Shown here: positions 15,627 to 24,859 of the stretch, in pieces
Position numbering within the stretch: position 1 is the stretch's first letter
Layout of the letters: each line of letters begins with the position of its first letter
Assembly: GCA_029204225.1 (NCBI GenBank)
Contig: CM055113.1
Location: 32,553,363 to 32,617,362 of the forward strand
Length of the DNA: 64,000 nt
Origin: Diphasiastrum complanatum
Taxonomy: Eukaryota > Streptophyta > Lycopodiopsida > Lycopodiales > Lycopodiaceae
Reading direction: 5' to 3'
Program-made: the position numbers and the translations under genes
Notes under the pieces: model-generated
Told to the model about the DNA's origin: nothing
What the model saw: only the letters and a program-made list of their open reading frames with translations
Database searches by the model: none

Positions 15627-17900
15627 ATGGCAACCTCAATTGGAGTCATGTTGGAAGCCAATGATAGGCTTATCTCAAGTAACTATTCATTATGGAAAGT
15701 GAGGATGGAGTCACTTCTTGAGATGAATGATGTTTTGGATATTGTTGTAGGTTTGGAGGAGAGACCAGCAACACAACAAGATCAATTGAGGTATGACAAG
15801 AGGGCCAAGAAGGCTCTACACATGATAAAGATGAATGTTACCAATGAGCTTCTCAAGGAAGTTGGTAAGAGTACTTCGTCTAAGGATGCTTGGAATTCAT
15901 TGAAAAAGATTTATGAATCCAAGTCTACTTCTAGAGTGTTGACTCTAAGAAGGAAAATCTTTTCTTGTTTGCAAAAGAATGAAGAAAGTCCAAGTACTTT
16001 TGTTTTGAGAATGAAAGCATTGAATGATGAGTTAGCTTGCATAGATGAAAGTATTAAGGAATGAGAGCTTATTCAAGTGATTCTTAATGGCTTGTTGGAT
16101 GCTCATGCTAACATTGTTCAAAGTATTGCTATTCAAAAGACTTTGCCAAGTTTGATGGATCTTCAAGAGATCTTGATCAATGAGGAATATAGGCTTCAAG
16201 CAAGAGGTGGATCTACATCGACACTTCAAGAGGATGCTATGTTCACAAAGGGCAAATTCAAGGGCAAAACCAAAAGCAAGTGGTCTAAAGGGCAAGATCA
16301 AGTGGATGCTTCTTCAAGTGGCAAAAAGAAGGATAGATCAAAGCTCAAGTGCTTCTATTGTGGCATCAAAGGACACTTTGCAAGTGAGTGCTACAAGAAG
16401 AAGAGAGATCAAGGAGACAAGCAAGGTAATCTTACTCTTGATGAGGATGGTTTGGATGTGCAAGATGCAAATGATGATGCTTTTGAGATGTCTTCATGTA
16501 TGCTTGCTAATGATGGAGATCTAGATCCTTGGTAGATTGATAGTGGAGCAAGTTCACACATGACCTTTCACAAAGAGTACTTCACTTCTTTGTTGGCATA
16601 TGGAGATGACAAGAGGGTGATCTACACAGCCAATGATGGTGAGTGTGCAATCAAAGGGATTGGCACAATTCCTATTTCTCTCTCTACAAATAGGAATGTT
16701 CATTTGGAGGAGGTCTTGTTTATTCCATCTATTACCAAGGATTTGCTTAGTGTGAGTCAAATGCTAAGTAAGGGCCTTAAGGTGGAGTTTGATGGAGATG
16801 CTTGTTTGATCAAAAGGAAGGGTGTCTTTATTGGAAAAGGTAAAAGGCAAGGGAAGTTGTTCAAACTTGATGCTTGTGTTATTGCTAACTAAGTTGGATG
16901 TGTTGCAAGGGAGCAAATTTCTATTCAAGAGGTTTGGCACAAAAGGATGGGACACCTCAACTTCAAGTCATTGGAGGTAATGGCAAGGAAGAAGGTTGTG
17001 ATTGGTCTTCCAAATTCCTTAAGTAATGACAAGCATGTTTGTGAGTCTTGTGCTTTGTCTAAGTCACATAGACTACCTTATACTAGATCTATTTCTAGAT
17101 CTACAAAGCCTTTTCAACTTGTACATTCGGATATTCATGGATTTACTACAATTAGCAATTGTGGAGCTAAGATGTATGTAACATTTATTGATGATTTTAG
17201 TAGATTTTGTTGGATCTATCTACTAAAGAACAAGGATGAAGTATATGATGTCTTTGTCAAGTTCAAGAATGCAAGGGAGAACCAATTTTCCACAAAGATC
17301 AAGTGTTTGAGAGGTGACAATGGTGGTGAGTACATATCTAACAAGTTTAAGGCCTTTTGTGATGAGCATGGGATCAAGAGGGAGTATACAACATCAAGGA
17401 CCCCACAACAAAATGGAGTGACTGAAAGAAAGAATAGGACTTTATGTGAAAGTCCTAAAACTATGAGGTTAAGCGCTAATCTTGACAAACCATTTTGGGA
17501 TCAAGCTTTGTTGTGTGCCAATTTCTTTTGCAATAGGTGGCTGAGTGCTATTTTGGATGGAAGGACACTTTTTGAGATGCTATTCAAGAGGAGGCCGAGT
17601 GTCAACTTTCTAAGAACCTTTGGATGCACATGCTATGTCAACATTACTCTTGATGATAGGACCAAGGAGGATCCATCTTCAAGAAGAGGTATTTTTGTTG
17701 GATATAGTGAGGTGAGTAAAGCCTACAAGGTTTACATTCCTTCTACTAACAAAGTGATTGTTGGTAGAGATGTCATTTTTTATGAGAGGAAGATTCCAAA
17801 GGTGTCTTCAAGCATGATTGATGGTAAAGTAGATGGATCTAACATTCTTGATGTTGATGAGAAGGATCTTACTTTGGATGGTGGTGATGATGGACCTTAA
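15627..17900 (+). pseudogene. copia-1 gag-protease-integrase polyprotein
   Basis: It begins MATSIGVMLEANDRL; gag (UBN2) runs to about residue 250, with a CCHC knuckle CFYCGIKGHFASEC. The protease active site DSGAS follows (after TAG), then the GAG-pre-integrase HKRMGHLN segment with its C-x2-C zinc site. The integrase core has IDDFSRF, the RGDNGGEY Asp and the TPQQNGVTERKN Glu, and the C-terminal part ends near 17900. All of this is one frame (15627, 16077, 16560 and 16947 are in register), broken only by TGA at 16062, TAG at 16533 and TAA at 16890. After 17900 the frame shifts into a remnant of the RT N-terminus. The related copy at 62797 is open at the second site and broken elsewhere, so the stops are mutations and not a read-through signal. 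Confidence 0.93.
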
Positions 17901-18002
17901 TCAAGTCAAAAGCCAAGGAGAACATCAAGAGAAAGACAAGTACCTTCAAGGCTCACATATGATCAAAAGGGTAAGCAAGTAGTTTTGGAAATTATGTTGC
18001 TT

Positions 18003-18691
18003 TCCTAACCTCTTTGGATGAGCCTACAAGTGTAGATCAAGCAAGGAAAGAAGAGGAGTGGATCCAACCAATGGATCTTGAGTATCGATCTCTTATGAAG
18101 ACTGGAACATCTTTTGGAGGATCTTCTTGTATACATGGAGCTATGCAAGTGGATGGATGTTATCTTGCTGTAAAATCAAGTAATGGATCTGAAAAAAAAA
18201 ATTTGTTCAATGACTTTGATGGTCAAGTTGAAGATCAAGAGGTTGATCTCAAAGGGCTTCAACTAGTCAAAAGGGAAGTTGGCAATTTGGAGCTAGTCAA
18301 GAGCATCAAAGGAGAGGTAATTGGCAAAGGTGTTATGGATCTGTTTTTACAGCATATTGAAGACTCAAGTAAGGTCAAAAGAGCAGCAAGGAAGTGTTGT
18401 TCAAGTTTACTTTACTTGTTCTATCTCATGTTTGAGCAATTTCATGTGAATGTGTGCATATTGTCAAGATATGGTAAAACTAGCTACATTGGTGAGCATT
18501 GTTTTGATGTTGGATTTGTACTAGCATTCTTGGCTGATTTTGCTGATGTAAATGAAGCTATTGGAGGCTCATTATGTCACTCATTCATGGCCAAGTCATC
18601 AAGTGATGATGGCATCTTATGGCAAGATGAAGATGGAGGCTCATTCATGGAGTATCATGGTGGATACAAAGCAACAAAGGACAAAGGATGA
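18003..18691 (+). CDS. Unrecognised ORF replacing the copia-1 RT
   Basis: The frame opens in the linker before RT (LDEPTSVDQARKEEEW, then YRSLMKTGT, the normal copia RT start) and at about residue 35 leaves the RT pattern completely. Some 190 residues follow with no F/YxDD, no motif A and no KWxxK. Instead there is a charged repeat (QLVKREVGNLELVKSIKGEV), a Cys/hydrophobic middle (CCSSLLYLFYLMFEQ) and an Asp/Ser-rich tail. I do not recognise it. The frame is open throughout the region, unlike the rest of the element, so it may be captured sequence or a non-autonomous-family filler. No promoter or separate start is evident. Function unknown. Confidence 0.45.
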
Positions 18692-18984
18692 GAAGACATG
18701 AAAGTAAAAGTTGATCACTCACATTTATTGGTTGTTTGCTGTATTTTTCCAGAGAGTTCAGAGTTGGAAGCATGGTGGAATCATCTCACTTACATTCCAT
18801 TTGATTCTTCATGTTCTAGTCACATTTTTACATGTAAAATTGATGTAAGAAATAGTGAAGCATCCCAAGTGGACACTATTCTCTATATCAATTATGGTTG
18901 TTTCTATTTTGAGCATTACATGATCATTGAAAGAAGGTCTATTCTTAGGAAGAAGATCATTCTTTTGATGGATCAAAGTTCTAT
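18692..18984 (+). other. Rest of the non-RT replacement segment
   Basis: Continues the sequence that replaced RT. A new frame from 18698 (KVKVDHSHLLVVCC..) is open into the RNase H remnant. No similarity recognised. Confidence 0.45.
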
Positions 18985-19197
18985 AGTCAAAAACTATGCT
19001 AGGAGCAAGCATATTGAGATACAATATCATTTTGTGAGAGCGAGTCATTGCAAAGGAGGTGGAGCTTCAACATATGTCTTCAAGGGAATGTGTAGCTTAT
19101 ATCTTCACCAAAGCATTGGGAAAAGACTTGTTCATGAAGCATAGGACTTCACTTAGAGTATTATCAAAGTCTATGCTAAAACTAGTTGAAGAGGGAG
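18985..19197 (+). pseudogene. copia-1 RNase H C-terminus and polypurine tract
   Basis: Starts at YARSKHIEIQYHFVR, the conserved copia RNase H end. After a frameshift it continues with IFTKALGKDLFMKHR-like sequence and ends at LVEEGV, just before the LTR. GAAGAGGGAG immediately precedes the 3' LTR and acts as the plus-strand primer in intact relatives. Confidence 0.85.
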
Positions 19198-19466
19198 TGT
19201 GAAAGATTCAACTAGTTTCATCACATTTTGCAATATTTTCATATTTGGCATATTGAGGCCAAAACTTGTTTTAGACTTGGAGGTTGACTTTTCAAAGTTC
19301 ATTAGTCTAAATTTCATTTAAATAAACACTTTTTGAAAGTGTGGGAAAGATAGAATGCGAGTTTGAGTAGATTCAATTTGAATAAGCTGGGTACATTGAA
19401 TCTAGACCCAAAATTGGTAGGGTTAGCATTTTGGTGGGAAAGCCAAGTGGCCAAATAGGGTTTGGA
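19198..19466 (+). repeat. Truncated 3' LTR of copia-1
   Basis: Identical in layout to the first 269 bases of the 5' LTR, then breaks off after CCAAATAGGGTTTGGA, six bases or so before the TATA box. The remaining 380 bases of the LTR, including promoter and polyadenylation part, are absent. Confidence 0.92.
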
Positions 19467-19623
19467 AGATGCAAGGTCAAGCACTGTTGTTTGTCTGCAA
19501 GGACAGTATGTCAGTGATGAGTGTGCAAATCTTCAATTCAAGCTAGCAACTCTTTATTCGTTCGACAACTTAAACGTCCATTTACCGTTCACCAAGAAAT
19601 CATTAAGAAAATATCATCTGCTC

Positions 19624-19687
19624 AATGGAGCGCACCTCAGGTTGAATGGAGCGCACCTCAGCCTGTATGGAGCGCACCTATCCAATG
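19624..19687 (+). repeat. 21-bp tandem repeat, three units
   Basis: AATGGAGCGCACCTCAG-based units at 19624, 19645 and 19666. A related AATGGAGC word recurs at 19769. The unit length is divisible by three and encodes a repeated WSAPQ peptide in one frame, but there is no credible gene around it. Confidence 0.85.
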
Positions 19688-20304
19688 CTTCACCATGAAA
19701 TTAGCAAAAACAACTCATCCAGAGTGTGCTCTGGTGGGGGAACTGTTCATGATTACTATAGTAATTTTGAATGGAGCATCCAACTAAGTGGGTCCTCAGA
19801 ACACAACATCAAACAATTGAGAATGATTGGAGCGTCGTAGCAATAAACATTATCTTGCAAATGATGAGAGCCGAATCGACAAAGCCACCACGTAGGTGTT
19901 AGTCAGCACATAATAGTCTGAACTATTTTACAAAAATCGCCTTTGAAAAATTTGCTCAGAAATTTCTGAGCAAAGAAAGAGTACTCTACAAGATGAGAGG
20001 GCGAATGCTCATAGAAAGTACCAAATTATAGAGTATTCAAAGGGTCTTCCATTCACAAAACGGTTCTACTCTCAGAAACAATGGGCAAGTTGGAATGTGT
20101 GTGAAAATGGGCAAGGGCTGTATTTGCCTTATAAACCGTTGGAATGTTAGTTTTTTACACCTGGACATACCTTTGGGCTGTCTGTGAAAACACCCTTAGC
20201 CATAGTAATCTAAGACTGCCACGAGACTAAAAGTGTCTGTTTAACAAATCGTCAAGCTCGCTTCACAACACGATGTGTTGCACAAAGACAACTCAAGTTG
20301 TATA
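19688..20304. other. No gene recognised
   Basis: Several short open stretches but no recognisable domain. This lies between the broken 3' LTR and duplicated block A. Confidence 0.3.
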
Positions 20305-21960
20305 ATGAAAAGGAAGGAACTACCTTCTTTTAACCTATGGACCAATGGACACCTCTCTAAGAGCTCTGGGGGGCTCCCTAATTTAAGACCAACAATTCAG
20401 TTTAAAAAGTTACACAAACATAGATGGACCGTTGGATGGCTGAAGTGTTGCAGTATTCTCCGTCGATTTTAGGGTTCGCTTTGATATCACGATCCTCAAA
20501 ACCCTAGTGATGGCGGCGACAGCAACTACAAAGCTTTTTGTGATGCTCTTGCGGTAGAGAGAGAGAGCAGGAGGCTTTAGATCCCCACTCCAGGACGATT
20601 TGCGGCTGCTCCATTTCTCCTAAATTTGCATGGTTTTTCCAGGGTTGTGCTTTGTTTGGGGTTTCTGGCTCTACTGGCGTTGATGGTTTCGTTTCCTTTG
20701 ACGATATTTCGTTTTTCTGTTAGATCGTCAATCTGGTAGGCCTTTTGAGAAGTTTGATGGTACCGTAGTCCATTTCTGTCAGTTCACATTTCAAAGCCTT
20801 TATTGCACTTCACGTATGAGCATAATGCTGTTGAGGACATGTTAAAGTCATTATATTTGAAGTCCTTATCATAATAGCATCCATTAACATGATTGAAGCT
20901 AACTATAATATCTTTGAACAACCATGTCTTGGGACACGTTTGAGACTTGTGGCAGCATGTGACTTTCGTTCTATGCCCATCAACTGTAAATTACAGTCCC
21001 TTTCCATGAGACTTCGAATATCTTTGAGTTGTTGTTTGTATTGTCCTTGACTTTTTGAGATTTTTCCATGGTGGCAGGTACTCTGGTCTTTCTTTTACAC
21101 AAGTGCCACAGTTTGATGTGAGTGTCTACATCTTATGGGTGCTCAATGTAATCAAAATGAAATTGTGTTACCGCCTGTTTTCTTGTGCGGAACAGATTGT
21201 CTGAAAATCTTTGTAAATTTTTTTCTAAATGTTGCTTTGATATACATTAACTTGTAGTGGCCTAGCTTTACGATTGGCAAAAATTTCAAAATAATGAAAT
21301 AGATTCACTTCAATCTTCTGTGATGCAATGGAATTTTATAACTGTTTCAACTTTGTGGCCTTGCTTTATGGCAGGGAGCTTGTCAATTCTTCACTATTTT
21401 TGAGGGGTCCATTCCAAGTCGCTACAAAGATCCATGGAATGAGTGGTACTCCTCTTTGACAGCCATGTCTTATGGCACTTCCTCCAAATGCCCCTGCGAC
21501 CATTCCGTTCGAAGATCCTGCTGCAACCAATCTTGATAGGTGTTTTGTGTGATATAACCTAAGTTGTTCTGATTGACAGGAGCAAAAAGATTCAAACCTC
21601 AATGCATCGATCGTGCCAAGGCAATTCAGTTGCAAGAAATACAATAGATATGGCTGTCAGAGAGGGAGTATCACTCATTCCATGGGCTTTTTTGTTTGGA
21701 ATTGCTTTCAGGCTGCAATTCATTGAGAGATTATTGCATGGGTCTTCAAAATTAAAGCATTTCACTTTATTCAAAATCTCATTTGCTGTCAATGAATCGG
21801 ACACAACAACAAGTGAGGTATTGTATACAGATTCTTTAAATGAGGATTGCAAAACGGAGGTCGACAATTCGATGCAAACCTATCCCCACACTTTAAACTG
21901 TGCTCGTCATCTTGCAGAGATGCATAGGCTGTGTGCAAGTATGCCAAGGGATGTATGATT
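20305..21960 (+). repeat. Duplicated block, copy A
   Basis: Collinear with 23022-23288 plus about 24860-26830 (copy B), with clear but patchy similarity. Landmarks present in both: GGAACTACC, CGATCCTCAAAAC, TGGCGGC..CAACTACAAAGC, TTGTGCTTTxTTTGGGGTTTCTGG, TTGAGAAGTTTGATGxTAC, CTACAAAGATCCATGxAA, GGAGCAAAAAGxTTCAAACCTCAA. The left part has the look of a plant transcript start (CAAAACCCTAG followed by an ATG and a GA-rich run). No full coding frame survives; ORF 21602-21958 is not recognised. Likely a dispersed repeat or captured gene fragment present twice. Confidence 0.75.
21395..21720. repeat. Inverted repeat inside block A
   Basis: The sequence around 21430-21490, read on the minus strand (ATGGCTGTCAAAGAGGAGTA and onward through CACTCATTCCATGG), matches 21646-21690 on the plus strand with about 85% identity over 45 bases, and weaker pairing extends further. 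The transcript would form a hairpin with a ~155-base loop. Copy B keeps the same inverted arms (26177-26490 versus 26590-26660). Confidence 0.6.
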
Positions 21961-23021
21961 ATTGAGAATTGAATCTCTTCTAACGCAGTAAGTCCAGCTA
22001 GACTGAATTACACATATCTATGTGAAGGAACGTAGTGCTTTGAAAGTCACATAGCCCTGCGTAAGGTGTAAGCTCAATCTCAGTAGATGAGTTTTTAGAT
22101 GTTGATATTCTGGATGGAATATTGTGAATGTCTATGTAGCTGGTTCATGAAAAACGTTGGCCTGATATATAAACAGGGAAACAATGAAGTGATTCTTGCC
22201 TAAAATCTGTACAACTCAATATGAGAGAAATATGATAACTTTCCTGCTTGATATGTTCCACGTAAAATAGACTGATTAAAAGGTTTCTACATGCACCCTA
22301 CACGCATGTCCTTTGACCATGTGCAGTGATTATCTCAGTAAATTCGATGCATACGCCCATAGAATATCAGCACACTGCAAATCGAAGCGTACGTTCAACT
22401 GCTTGAGTATGATTTGTAAAATTTGTCGGGACACATTTGAGCGTATTTCTTAGATAGACGAATCGTCTTTGACGATAATACAACATCCAAGTTTGACGTT
22501 AATACAACATCTAAGTTTTCTGCTGTTACTATCATTTTTTAGTATCCTTTCTTGTCGATGTGTGAAGAGATGCCTATGATGCAGATTTTTAGACAAGCAT
22601 ATATCCGACGCAGTTTTCACTGCCGTGTGGATGCAAACTAGGACGGTCTGAGGCATTATAAACAAGAGTTTAGAAAGAGTCGGTTTCCAGTGATGCTTGT
22701 TTTGCAAAGTTCAGGAGGATGAAGGTCGTTGAGTATGATGAATCTAAAGTTACAGTTATCCCTATCTGAATGATAATGTGGATTTTTACTACGGGTCTGA
22801 CTCAACTGTAAATCCCCATACCTTACCTTCAAAGAAATTCTTTAGTGTTCACAAAGAACTTCTGATTTAGAACGGTTTTAATTTTGTATGTCCTAATTGA
22901 AGCCACAAGCGTCAAAGCGTTAGAAGTAACTTGTTATTTTTTATTTGTCTGAAAGCATTAGAATGTCATTTTCTTTTCATCGGAAACAGCCTTTATTTTG
23001 AGTTCAAACTAGCTTTACAAC
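21961..23021. other. No gene recognised
   Basis: About 1.06 kb between copies A and B without recognisable coding sequence. The minus-strand ORF 22450-22707 contains a short local repeat (CATCCAAGTTTGACG / CATCTAAGTTTTCTG) and no domain. Confidence 0.3.
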
Positions 23022-23288
23022 ACTAGGAACTACCTGTTTGTAAGCTATGCACTGATGGAGACCCTCCAGACCTTCCATCGCCAGTGAGAGCTTGTGGGAG
23101 AGCCTAATTTGAGATTAACTATTCAAGATACAAAGTTACATAACTTGGATGGTTGAAGTGGGTCATGGGCATCAATTCTCCGTTGGAATCTAGGTTACGC
23201 TTACGATCCTCAAAACTGTAATGTTGGCGGCACAACTACAAAGCATTCTGTGCTGCCCTTGCAGAAGGTAGAGCAAGAGTCTTTAGAT
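23022..23288 (+). repeat. Duplicated block, copy B, left part
   Basis: Matches 20305-20585 of copy A, from GGAACTACC to CTTTAGATC. At 23289 the similarity is interrupted by retrotransposon sequence beginning TGTTGGGTTTGGC and resumes near 24860. Confidence 0.7.
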
Positions 23289-23585
23289 CTGTTGGGTTTG
23301 GCTACCAAAACCTGCATGTAGACTCCATGCTTTTACACATCACTTGTGTGTGGTCTACGCAGCTATACATGGATTGTGATTAAAGAGTCTTTCACTCACA
23401 TGTAGACTCTACATCAAACCATTGTGTGGTCTATGTAGCTATACATGGACTGTGAATTTTGATTTTTGATTTTAGTGATACCTACGAGAAGCTACATACA
23501 TCGTTAAATTCTAAAGAGTTCTGCTACCTTCTTCTTTAGTTAACATGGCATCTTTTTTATTTGTTTTTTCATCATAGGCCTTTTT

Positions 23586-24278
23586 TCAACACGTCCTTGC
23601 AAAATGGCCAGCTTTTCCACAGTAATTGCACTTGGCTCCTTCCTCCTCGTGCTCTCCCTTGCTCTTGAATGAGTTTCTCTTGCTTGCCACATAAAGGGCC
23701 GTGTCATGCCCATTGTGATAGCCTTCAGAGCATAGATCTTTGCGCCTTAGTTTTTTTTTGGAGCAAAGCTGCCTTGATGCTTGTAATGTCATGAGTATGA
23801 ACAATGCTTCCAAACATGGAGGCGAATTGAGCATAGGACTCCGTCATGCTATTCAGCTTTGATACAAGAGCTTCGTCTTCTCTTATCTTTGATCCAATTG
23901 TAGCCATCTGGTCAATAATTGCTTGAAGCTTTAAGAAATGATCTGTCATAGATTTTCTTGACATTTTTGGCAGCATGAGCTTCTTTCGTAAATGAAGTTG
24001 ATTTGCTACAATCTTTTGCTTGCATCCTTCCACGCTTTTGTTGCAGTGTCAGCCTTGCTAACATGAAGTAACTGGTTGTCACATAGGCTCAGATGGATCA
24101 AGGATCTGGCTTTGTTGTCTTTTCTAATCCAGTCTTTTGTTTCTTGCAGCCTCTTTGGGTTTTGTTCATCACCATTTGTGATCTTCCACAAATCTCTTTC
24201 AAGGAGGATCATTTGCATCTTCAGTTTCTAGAGGTGAAAGTTCTCACCATTGAACTTCTCTATCACTTTGGATTCCAT
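23586..24278 (-). pseudogene. Ty1/copia gag, minus strand
   Basis: On the minus strand it starts MESKVIEKFNGENFHL, an in-frame TAG replaces the usual Trp, and it continues KLKMQMILLERDLWKITNGDE, then a helix-rich capsid (LHLRKKLMLPKMSRKSMTDH, LQAIIDQMATIG). After frame changes it reaches the zinc knuckle CNYCGKAGHFARTC and stops. This is the full domain order of a copia gag (about 230 residues) without anything after it. Broken by the early stop and two frame changes near 24020 and 23800. Gag identity is certain. Confidence 0.9.
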
Positions 24279-24346
24279 GGTGATGTGTGGAGATCAGAGA
24301 GGAGGCAGCTTGGAAGTAGAGAGCGCAGGTTGCCCGAGCAGATGCG

Positions 24347-24349
<3 letters not shown>

Positions 24350-24389
<40 letters not shown>
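24350..24389 (+). repeat. (GA)20 microsatellite
   Basis: GA tract just upstream (minus sense) of the copia gag ATG, so it sits in the element's leader. Confidence 0.95.
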
Positions 24390-24391
<2 letters not shown>

Positions 24392-24473
24392 GGTTTCATG
24401 TGTTGAGAAAGAGGAGAGAGAGAGTGTGCTGGTGCATCTACTCCTCAAGAAACATTTATCTTGGAAACTACGG

Positions 24474-24514
24474 TAATACCGGTCACTCCTTATCAATACC
24501 GGTCACTCCTTATC
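24474..24514 (+). repeat. 20-bp direct tandem duplication
   Basis: AATACCGGTCACTCCTTATC occurs twice in a row, followed by GATGACTGG. It includes the palindrome ACCGGT. Confidence 0.9.
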
Positions 24515-24859
24515 GATGACTGGCTGGTGTAAGTTAGCACGTGTTCGCCCATAACCTTTGTTGAGTTTGGCTACCAAAACCTGACTGCTAGTTAAGCTAC
24601 GTAATAGCAAGAAACTCAGAAAAGAAAACCTGAGAGGCTTGATGAGGAAATGACCGTAGGACAACCAGCTTTGTGGGCTGTTTATATATTCAATGGAGAA
24701 GATTACATGCCAAGCAACAGCTATTACGGATTGACTGACGGATTGCTGATGTCAACAAACACAAGAAACACAAATGTGCTTTGTTTGACACCAACAAGAA
24801 CCACTCAAAACAATTTGTTACTATTATGTTTTTCCGTCCCACCATTTTTTATTTCTCCT

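Larger units (their letters stand above)
14382..19466 (+). mobile_element. Ty1/copia LTR retrotransposon 'copia-1', defective
   Basis: A 5.1-kb element with 5' LTR 14382-15031 (TGTG...CACA), Met-tRNA primer site TGGTATCAGAGC at 15032, gag-protease-integrase in one frame (15627-17900), an RT region replaced by unrelated sequence, the end of RNase H (18985-19195), a polypurine tract (GAAGAGGGAG) and a 3' LTR starting at 19198 but cut at 19466. It cannot move on its own: no RT, three internal stops, partial 3' LTR. Copies of the same family occur at 62797-64000 and, as an LTR only, at 59449-60138. Confidence 0.92.
23289..24859 (-). mobile_element. Copia fragment inserted in block B
   Basis: The insertion separates the two parts of copy B. 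Both margins carry TGTTGxGTTTGGCTACCAAAACCTG (23289 and 24558), presumably LTR-end sequence in the same orientation, although the gag between them is on the minus strand. Inside are a minus-strand copia gag (23586-24278), a GA microsatellite, and a 20-bp direct repeat. Pol is absent. A semi-repeated pair of ~60-base units (ACATGTAGACTC...CTATACATGGA) lies at 23315-23455. Confidence 0.6.

Noticed and set aside
16062-16892. Stop codons in copia-1 as programmed read-through between gag and pol
   Set aside because: Three stops of different kinds at non-boundary sites, and the related copy at 62797 reads through at the second site and has its own stop elsewhere; simple decay explains this.
21430-21690. 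Hairpin arms ending CTCATTCC, reminiscent of the miR482/2118 end
   Set aside because: Placed against the known 22-nt pattern, only about eight positions agree, mostly in the last six bases; not enough to call a microRNA.
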